Of a stretch of DNA of 64,000 nt, positions 49,701 through 57,800 are shown piece by piece. Position 1 is the stretch's first letter; each line of letters starts with the position of its first letter. Made by a program: the position numbers and the translations under genes. The notes beneath the pieces are model-generated. The model saw only the letters and a list, made by a program, of their open reading frames with translations, searched no databases and was not told the origin of the DNA. Origin of the DNA: Hippasteria phrygiana (taxonomy: Eukaryota > Echinodermata > Asteroidea > Valvatida > Goniasteridae); contig JAZGUH010000485.1 of assembly GCA_037893225.1 (NCBI GenBank), forward strand, positions 1-64,000, in the 5' to 3' direction.

Positions 49701-51808
49701 GAGACCCACCACGCCCACCCCTGAATCCACCCCTTCCCCCTTCATCACCACCATCTCGGAAACCACCCCTCCCTCTTCCCCCGCCTCCTCTTCCCCGGCC
49801 TCCTCTTCCCCCTTCTCCTCTTCCGCCCCCTCTGCCTCGAAAGCCTCCGTCTCTCGGTGAAAATCCTGCGTATGAAAAAGAAAATAATAAAGGCTCGAAA
49901 ATAACAACTGTTTGATCTGGTTACTTTGAAATGTTGCCATCATGGGAATCTTCTAGATACGATACAGAATGTATGAAAAAATGGGGAATGCTGAATCCAT
50001 TGTACTCGATTATAGGGGCGTTTATTTTTTTTGGAATAATTTAGAATTCGAATTTTCGAGACTGGGCTTGACCGAATATTCGAATATTCGATACTTGCCG
50101 ATCAAGTCTTTCAGGCGTCTGCTGCAACTGCATGCCGCACCGGTAAAAAGTTGCATGCAAAGCACGCCGGTGTTTTACATGCGGCGATCGATATTAGAGA
50201 CTACCCGAATGACCCAATAGTGGTCATTTTTTGCATTGTATCAAGATCATTACGAGTACGTCATTGTACGTATAACGTTCTGATAACAAGAAACCAAACT
50301 CCAGCCTGAGTTTTTGCAATAACTATTTTAGAAGTTTCAAGGGTTTTACGGTCGTGAAACAATAAACCTCTGTCCACAAAAAATGCGGCATTTGACACTG
50401 CTAAGCACCATAACCTTTCTATAGTATTAAAATAGCACCAGATGATGGAATAATCGAATACTCACTATATTCGGTACAGCCCTACTCGATTACAAGAAAA
50501 ATCGTGTGATCGGAAACAGATCAACATTCACAAATGTATGGTACTAGCTTAGGCGATTGTGTAATGTAGAGCCCTGTTCCCATGTATAAGGAAACAAAAA
50601 TCCACTTTTAGGTTAATGGAATTGCCAAACTAGTTAGCGACATTACAAACCAACAGGTATGCCGTTGATAAAGGGCAGGGTTTTAGTTTTTGAGGGACAT
50701 TTTGGGGTAAAACGGCGATGAAGACGACAAAACAACGCGAAATAAAAGATGGTGATCACCGCGACGCACAGTAAACACCCAAACCCGAGTTGATTCGCAT
50801 GGCAACTGCTGTAAAGCGCGCAAGAAAATTGCATTTTCTACCGCAACAGACTGTTCAAATTTTTTTAAAATTATGTCAGTAGAATTAAGAGAAGTCTGCT
50901 TTAGGTTGATAAAGTCATTTTGAAATGAGAAATAATACCCTTGACTCTAATTTAATCAAAACTAAAGAGGGGCCCTACACTACACAATCGCCCTAACACT
51001 GCACACCGTGCATGGTTACTGCTATCATGGCTATCGGTCATGCTATTTAGCGTCAACAAGCGTCAACAAGCGTCAACAAACCCGATCAGCGTCAACAAAG
51101 CGTCAACAAGCTAAAAATGCACATTTAAGCTTCACAAAAGCTATACTTGTATTCAACAAACTCTCGCATCTCGTATTATGTGAGAAATTGGCTGAATTCT
51201 CGTTCACAATCCCACATAAAAACGAAATTTTAAGACGACAAAATTACGATGAATGGGCGCCGCCATCTTTGTTTTCTCTTTTGCGCATGCGCGATTGCAC
51301 CATGTCCCAGAAAAACAAGATGGCTGCCGGAAAAAAAGCACCGTTGATGTTGTACTTTTTCGCTTAAAAATCACACATTTTAAGATACTTTTAAATACTA
51401 ATGATACTTTTAAATAATCATAGGAGCCCACTAAATATTGTGAATAACATGTTTAAGCTTAACAGTGCTTTTATAAGTTGTTGACGCTTTGTTGACGCTT
51501 TGTTGACGCTTGTTGACGCTTGTTGACGCTTGTTGACGCTTGTTGACGCTTGTTGACGCTTGTTGACGCTTGTTGACGCTAATTAGCATGACCCTCATGG
51601 CTATTGCTAACGTTACAGATAGACAGATCATGGAGGAACTGTGCAAGGAAATTCTCCACAAAACGTCGGCATACAAATTACACCAAAACATCAAACATAC
51701 ATTTCAGATATTCTATACAATGTAGTGCTTATATCAAAGGCTCATAAAAGATGACAAGTTGAAATTAAGAGAGAAAAATCTCCGGATTTTCATACCTGGT
51801 CGACCCAT
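40791..51808 (-). CDS. FBL: Fibrillarin, rRNA 2'-O-methyltransferase (9 exons, 327 aa)
   Basis: Nucleolar SAM-dependent methyltransferase of box C/D snoRNPs; it 2'-O-methylates pre-rRNA and methylates a histone H2A glutamine (family knowledge). Coding exons, in transcription order, are 51796-51808, 49680-49865, 48195-48236, 47016-47173, 44835-45005, 43927-44059, 42779-42891, 42085-42230 and 40791-40812. All junctions are GT-AG, the phases match throughout, and the total is 984 nt. The protein starts [12 protein letters not shown], has a Gly/Arg-rich GAR domain to about residue 92, then the conserved FIEPHR and [14 protein letters not shown] segments. The methyltransferase core includes [15 protein letters not shown] (140-154), SAM-binding [14 protein letters not shown] (171-184), [13 protein letters not shown] and [12 protein letters not shown]. 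It ends YRPPPKKK. The human protein is 321 aa, so the length is normal. The start codon has A at -3 and G at +4. The last exon is only 22 nt, 1.27 kb from exon 8. I see no frameshift or lost catalytic motif. Confidence 0.95.
40920..41335. mobile_element. Long fold-back element in fibrillarin intron 8
   Basis: Arms of about 190 bp are near reverse complements (AAGTCCCCTCTAGC, GTCGCTGCGGGCAGCAAACA, GACGTCAT, GGACGAACTCCCCTTTTGTG), meeting at a short loop near 41118-41132. The primary transcript could form a very long hairpin. Confidence 0.78.
41630..42068. repeat. Family F repeat next to the exon 8 splice donor
   Basis: Shares CAATAGGC...CACACTGAATAGAG, GGTCCTA(C/T)TCATTGC, AGGAATGC(G/C)GCTAT and CAAGGGG(G)TTAA with 44.50-44.83 kb. 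Its end lies about 16 bp from the exon 8 boundary. Confidence 0.68.
42872..43045 (-). repeat. Triplicated 3' splice-site region of fibrillarin intron 6
   Basis: Three tandem units of about 69-74 bp each contain TATTTG(A/G)CAG followed by GT(A/G)TGGTA. Only the innermost acceptor (exon edge 42891) is in frame with a full exon 7; the middle unit (edge 42965) reads into a stop after about 23 codons. Confidence 0.8.
43451..43869. mobile_element. TTAA-flanked MITE, family P1, copy 2, in fibrillarin intron 6
   Basis: TTAAAGGTAGTATACACGAT at one end and ATCGTGTACACTACATTAA at the other. It lies 57 bp inside the intron from the 5' splice site of exon 6. Confidence 0.72.
44500..44818. repeat. Family F repeat next to the exon 5 splice donor
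   Basis: Second copy, same orientation as the copy beside exon 8. It ends CTGCAAGGGGTTAACC about 16 bp from the exon 5 boundary. Confidence 0.68.
45540..45720. repeat. Dispersed repeat with CCTCGGACGTA words, copy 2 (fibrillarin intron 4)
   Basis: Same-orientation relative of the repeat at 16.05 kb, including TTAGTCTATGGGAA and AGGAACAATAGGAAACACAA. Confidence 0.6.
46560..46822. repeat. Diverged repeat with TATCCTGAATCCGCC units
   Basis: AATATGGAGGTATCCTGAAT and CATCAAAATCC occur repeatedly between CCCTAACCCCTTGGGTAA and GTTAGGGTTAAA. Related single units occur near 8860-8920 and 11100-11160. Confidence 0.5.
47351..48021. mobile_element. Family E inverted pair, 671-bp fold-back filling fibrillarin intron 3
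   Basis: Two family E copies face each other, with ends TTAACCCCTTGCGTACG and CGTACGCAAGGGGTTAA. The palindrome continues outward to GGCCAATT. A separate 220-bp segment with its own short inverted repeats lies between them. The fold-back occupies about two thirds of the 1.02-kb intron. Confidence 0.72.
48889..48930. repeat. (AATTC)n microsatellite in fibrillarin intron 2
   Basis: About eight pentamer units. Confidence 0.9.
49165..49606. mobile_element. Related AGTACT-rich element in fibrillarin intron 2
   Basis: It shares TAAACTGTAGTATGCAGTA near the left and AGTAGTATTTCGTAGTACA plus AATGAATGCCTAGGA near the right with the element at 9.77 kb, but has a longer middle (about 300 bp extra). 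Confidence 0.5.
50005..50492. mobile_element. hAT-like MITE, family H1, copy 5, in fibrillarin intron 1
   Basis: The element at 50013-50484 (472 bp) begins TAGGGGCGT and ends ACAGCCCTA. It is flanked by the exact 8-bp duplication CTCGATTA (50005-50012, 50485-50492). Confidence 0.82.
50810..50960 (+). repeat. Interspersed repeat family G, copy 4 (fibrillarin intron 1)
   Basis: Diverged copy with GAAAATTGCATTTTCTACCG and AAGTCATTTTGAAATGA. Confidence 0.45.
51025..51604. mobile_element. Mutator-like MITE, family M1, copy 2 (inverted), in fibrillarin intron 1
   Basis: The element at 51035-51594 (560 bp) is inverted relative to copy 1 and almost identical in its central 350 bp. It is flanked by the exact 10-bp duplication TCATGGCTAT. 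One subterminal array is expanded to about ten TTGTTGACGC units (three in copy 1) and the other has five. The NRF1-like GCGCATGCGC is at 51283-51292. It lies about 200 bp downstream of fibrillarin exon 1. Confidence 0.82.
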
Positions 51809-51900
51809 CGTTGCACACAATACTCCACAAGCGTCGTTTTCCACAATTCCACGTGCGTGTGCTGAACCGGCCAATATGTTTGAACACAAGAGGGCGGTAT
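51809..51900 (-). promoter_or_regulatory. Fibrillarin proximal promoter/5'UTR with CACGTG E-box
   Basis: A perfect CACGTG E-box lies at 51850-51855, about 42 bp upstream of the fibrillarin start codon. Fibrillarin and other ribosome-biogenesis genes are known MYC/MAX targets in animals, which makes the site plausible. No TATA box is evident close by. The transcription start is not determined, so the E-box could lie in the 5'UTR or just upstream of it. Confidence 0.35.
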
Positions 51901-54802
51901 ACAAATTTAACGGTCAACGGTGATACAACAAAATAGACTGGTGCCCTATGCCGTTTTACGTTAGCCCGTGGGCCGTATTGACGAAACTATAAATTCTTTG
52001 TTGCTCAGTTGGCTGAAATCGAGGCGAATGGACGTGGGGATACTGAATTATATCATGGAGGAAGGATTATATATATATTATATTTTTCTAGGTTGCACGT
52101 TTCAGGAAAAAGGAAGGACTAATTTCGATTTATCTGCTGAGATTCGAAAGATTGGGCCTACGTTTGATACATCTACGTAGGCCCTTTTCCTGGCTCGAGT
52201 TCGAGTGTTGTGCGGTAATGTCGCTCTTGCAAAACACTACTGCCGACAACGTCCGGCGCAGCGTGAGATATTGTCACTATGAAATACGGTAGTATTGCAC
52301 ATGCAAAGTGATCGATAATATCGATAATTGGGAGAAAGGCCGGTCACGTGAGAGGGTTTAACTAGAAATAGGGAATATATGACACCGGCACAAAACTGAA
52401 AGGAAACACTATACCACTAACCCGGTCCAAATATTTCAATAGACTGCAAGGAAACAACTGCAACGCAACTTTGTTTTCTTCAATTGGCATAGTTTTTTGT
52501 TCTACATCAAAGTACAGCTATTATAGCGTATGTTGGTAAGAACAGGCAGAGTGGTGCGTTTCGCGCTCAAACACCTTAACTAGAGGAACCAAGCCGGACA
52601 AGCCGGTGCAACATTTACCATAAAATATCTGTAGAACAGAATACTTCCTATTAAGCAAAAATAAAGCATAAACCGTTTCCTAAATGTTGAAAACTTGTTG
52701 ATCTTTGCGTATTAAATAAATGAAGCCTTTCTACGCTTGAATCTCAAAAGCTAGGGTAAATAATTCGGGATCAGTGCCCGAGTGAAGTTAAAATTTATCA
52801 AAGTCCGACGCGATGTATTTAAAAATTATACGCTATTTACGCTCACAGTCACGCGCTTTTCTACTTACGTTGGGCTTACCGAGATATCTCAAACAGGAGC
52901 TGTAAATTGTTAAATGCGCATGCGTGTCTACACAGTCCAAAAAGACTTTGGGGTTTTTCGAAACCGTGGCTTCGTCTCCGCCTTCAGCATGAACGGTGGG
53001 GTCTCCATATGATGCACGATATGGGGCAGAGCGAACCCCCCCCCCCCCCCCCCCCCTCTTTTGTGTTGGTCATTGTGTTCCCGGAATCTCAGGAATTCTT
53101 TTCAGAAGTCTAGGGGGGGATGTGTTAGGTAACAATAGTCTGGAGAGTGTATAGGGTATAGGGACAAAAAGGTGGTACCCCTCTGCCCCATATCGTGCTG
53201 GGTATAGGGGTCTCTGTCTCTCTAATATAGTCTGGTTCCCCGACCTGAAGATTCCCTGACGTCTCAATCTTAGGTCAGGTAGCTACCACGGTTTATATAT
53301 TAGATCATGACGTACAGTGTTAGTCCGAGTGACGTCAGTGGCATCATTCAAATTTAATATTCTTGCAAAATCCAGTCGGCAAAATACTGCAAGAGTGTGG
53401 CATTGATTTTTATATATTGGATAATTCAAATTTCAGGATCTGTAACGGGCCTGACAGACATTTTGTTATTGCGAACATCAACGTTAACAGCCGAATGTTA
53501 CCAAAAACAAGTTCGGAAAACTTCGGAAATTTTCGGAAACTGCGAGAATTCTGCCAGTTTTCGTCACGTGATATTGGCGGCCACCGGACCAAAAATAGTC
53601 AGAATCTCTAATACAACCTGTTTTCAAGACGGGCGCTTGCATGAATGGACTATCACAAACGTGAAACTATATTGTAGGCCTACTGTCATAACTTTTTTTG
53701 CAGGCTACGTGTTTGCTTGTGCTTTACGGTACACGCAGTTTATACAGGTTACAAAATCTCAACTTCTCTATTGTTGGGATCCAGACACAACTAGAACTAA
53801 GCTGTGCTGCAACAATTCAATGGCCAGTTGATCGCACAAAGACTTCCGGGTTGAATGTTCGAATCTGTCCTCTCTTCAGATTTGTTATGCCCTAGAAATT
53901 TCAAGTCAGTACTTATAACTGTGAAAGACGCAAACCAAATGACTTATCTCTCCGTAGGAAACCACAGACATTCTATAGCTCTTGTCAAACACACTTCAAC
54001 TGTTTATTTTTGTAATGACAAATAGCCCAATAGCCAAATAGCAAAACAGCCAAATAGCCATAGCTTCAATCCCGGCCAAATCTCGTTGCCCCCCCCCCCC
54101 CCCCGGTTAATGTTGGCTCTCAGTAAGCAGGGAAGCGGGGCGAATTTTTTCCCCAAACGACTTTCGAATAGATGGATTGATGAGCGCTCTGTACAAATTT
54201 ACAATAATTTTTAAATACGCATAAATTATATTATAGGTAGGCCTATAAAATGCAATTAATTCTCGTCATCAGCAAGGCATTCCGAGTGCATCTGTTACTC
54301 AATTATGTTTTGTGGATAAATATAAAATCCAAACACGAATTACACTTAAATTCACACCCAGTGCATATACTATTACAAGGACATCAAGGGTACATTGTAT
54401 CTCATGTACATAATTCAACAGTGAGATACCGTAGGTGCGACATCACTTCCAGTGCCTAAGTTCATTAGATATTTTTATCAACCAATCGACCGACGGACGG
54501 ACCGATCAACCCGTGTCATTTATACAGAGCCAAAGGTAAAAGGTTTGCTGTAATAAGGCGCTGAGGGAGAGGCAAGCCTCCTGAAACAGGTGAGCTGTCA
54601 GGAGTACCATGAAAGTCTGAAATGAACCGGGGGATAGATGTTTAGACAATAGACAAAGAAACACGAGGATTCTGGGCCCAGCGAATTCTATTGTTCTTTC
54701 TATTCTACAATGTCATGTACGCACACTTTTTATGGCGCATACAATTTTACCCCATAATGCATGGAGTCTATAAGGCCACAGTCAAAATAAAACTCTTCCT
54801 AA
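51901..54802. other. Intergenic interval between fibrillarin and the Ly-6 gene
   Basis: No exon recognised. It includes an inverted repeat at about 52990-53190 (GCACGATATGGGGCAGAG and its complement) around a poly-C tract, and another poly-C tract near 54089-54104. The Ly-6 polyadenylation site should lie at its right edge, but no clear minus-strand AATAAA was found close to the stop. Confidence 0.4.
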
Positions 54803-57800
54803 TTAGACTAAATATGCCAGAATCAAACAGATGTGGGTCAACAGATGTGGCAATGGCCGATATGATCTTGAACTAGTCTCCGCGTTACAGCCGTCTGTGT
54901 TGGAAACGCAAATAGTGCCGTTCAACGCGACGACGGAGAACAACGCCTTCGTGTTTGTTACGTTTGCCGAAAGGGTGTCTTCGTCGAAATCCGATGAATT
55001 CGATGAAATGATTCCCACGAACGTAACGCAGTGCCTTGCCTGGTGCTGCATGGGCTCTGTAAGGGTGGTGCCACAGGCCTTCAACTGGCCCACACCACCT
55101 CCCAATGTCATATCAGAGCAGTTCGAGGTAGGGCCACCTGAAAGGTATGTGGAGTATAAAAAAGAGTCTTCTTGAGCACCTCCCAATTATTTTGGGTACA
55201 AATAAAAAACAAGTACCAAGTGGTACAGCCCACGGCGGGTAAACGCGTTAAAACTTCACTGGTCAAAGAATAGTTTATGTTCCAAGACGTCCTTAGCGCT
55301 GTGCGACGTACAGCGCGCACGGCAGCGCCCTCTGGGTGCATGCCACTAAATCTGTGAAAACACTGCGCGCGAGCTCATTAATATTTTGTGATCCCCTCCA
55401 GTAATTTTGAATAAGAGGTCCCTGGGGCCCCTAAATTGGCCTGATTGTAGAAATATTTGTGGAAATCAAGAATTGGTGACCCGTGGCTTCCAACTCGGGG
55501 GATTCCGTTCACAAAAAAGACCAATACGTGGGTCTATTTGGCATAGAGGCGGGGGGGATACATTTAGACCTGGGCCCAGAGATGGGCCACCATTTTAGGG
55601 GTGGTTTCTGGGGAGGGGAGTATAAAAAAAAATTAATTCCTTCAACTCTCATAAATTTGAAAAGAAAATGATTCTAGGAGTCTTAATCTTTAATTTCCAG
55701 TGAAAAAAATATTGCCACCTTACTCCTGAGCGTCACCAGGCGGCGCTCTTTCTTTCTATTTTTGTGTTGGTTACAATGAGCGCCGTATTTAGTGGAGTGG
55801 AACCCTCTAGCTACACACACACACCCACACACACAGTCATGTAAACGGGTGCAATCGTGGACCTCCCATTGTTCCTCTTTTGTTTATACTCTAACTTTTT
55901 CGGAAGGCCTCCCATTGGTTTTGTACACGATTTTCAATCGTGGACGTTAGGTCAAACGTGGACCCCTTTGTCTACGCCCGAATTCTTTTGTCCTAGGTCC
56001 ACGATTGCCGGCATATACAAACTCACACACACACACACACGCCAAGGCCAAATCGCTAAGAACGTCTTGGGCATTTCGCAAGGGAGCGCGCGCGACCTGC
56101 TTATGCATAATTTAACAGGCAGGTCAAACGAATAATCGCGCTTGCGCACTGGACGAAACTCATGTTTAAGTAATAACTTACTAGTCAGTTAAAGGAAACA
56201 TGCTTCTTAAACTGGCCGGATCACATTTTATTTCATGAATAAATTCATTTCTATGTATTAAATGTGAATTAAAAGCCAAACTGGTTCAAGTGAAATTTTA
56301 GTGTGATTATTTGCCGCCCAAAAATTGACCCCCCCTTTTTGGAATTTGTTGAGACTCAAATTGAGGGCGCTGTTCGTGACGTAGACCAAGGCACCGAAAT
56401 TCATGGATCGACTGAACTCGGTAAATGACGCATGTACATCGTACACACACGTACACTAGGTCTACACGTACAATTTCGTAAGTTGCAACAACTAACATCG
56501 AACTTACCCTGATTGTCTCCCTTTTAGCGAAAGCTCCTCACATCTGGGAACTTTGTTGAGATGGCAGTGGACTTGAGCATATTTTTAATGGTCATCCCAT
56601 GATTTGAAATTACCAGTATCGAAACACGAGTCGACGGCTCAAAGTGGTCGCTACATAACGCTCTTGTCACCTTCACTTTCGCCGTCCAAATTCTCCGATA
56701 TTTCGCATCAGTTGGAAAAAATGAAGGCTTACTGTAGCCTTTGTGATTTTGCTGCACCCAGCAGCCACACACCTTGTCGGCATGGCCGAAAAACACTATA
56801 TTTTACTTAGATTTTGGACGAAGAATGTACATTCAATGTATACGCGTGATGAATGGGGCCGGCTCGAGCAGAATATGTAATGTGCCTCGGTCTACGTCAC
56901 ACACTTATGTTAATGAGTTGTTTGTATTTTCACATTAGCCCCTTCTGCGCACTTCCGGGTTGAAAGCGAGAATGGCAGTGGCAAACAAAACAACGCTTTT
57001 CAGCACATTCATTCATGCATGAATTAATCAATCCATATAAGGCAGCGCAGGCGCACGATCAGCATAAAGTTGTTTACAGCATAAAGTTGTGACATTGAGA
57101 TCCTCGTTTTCATACGCGGAAGTGCGCAATCGGCGCTAAACTCGTCGTTGTGGGATTCCTCTATAAGGCCTTAGTGACAAACTCACCTCTTTTAATATTC
57201 GTGGTAATCTCTCCATCAAACGAGACACAAACCCCATACCCGTCCTGCATGGGGTGGTCGCCACACTCCACCAGCCTGCCTCCGTTGTATTTACAGGATT
57301 CAGATGAGCCCGGGAAGTCATGACACGTGTAGCACCGAAGGGCCAAGTCTTTACAGAAAGAGTCAACCAATCACTGACCGGGTTCATCAAGTGAAAAAAT
57401 AGGAAATCCAGTTCGCGAAACTTTTACGGATAGCCCAGAAATGTGCAGTGACTGAAGGTTATAATTATGCTGTACGGCATTATGGGACAGTTTGCTCCAA
57501 AAATATGTAGACAGAATCCGAATAGACGGGTTATCCGTATTAATAAGGGCCAGTGATGTCTGTGCATGTCCGTCCGCAAGCCGTTCGACCACCCTATCGC
57601 CCTAGCCCTGCAGGTCTACAGACATGCAATAGACTGCCAGCCATTCAGCCAGCGCATGCCAATTTGTTTTTATTACTTTAAATGTGGTATACACCACTTG
57701 CTTTTGCTGTATAATTTTCAGAAATAAATGGATTTGGGGGTTAGTATACATAGTTTATAGCATGCTAGGCTGCTAGCAAATACTGGAACGCTGACCTGTT

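Noticed and set aside
49661..49915. Pro-rich plus-strand open frame
   Set aside because: Antisense shadow of the fibrillarin GAR-domain exon; no splice or start context of its own.
51008..51431. 119-codon and overlapping open frames
   Set aside because: They lie within the M1 transposon and recur antisense at 19.9-20.3 kb; repeat-derived with no known domain.
53363..53831. Overlapping 82- and 144-codon plus-strand open frames
   Set aside because: No recognisable domain, no clear splice boundaries, and the frames compete with each other and with the antisense.
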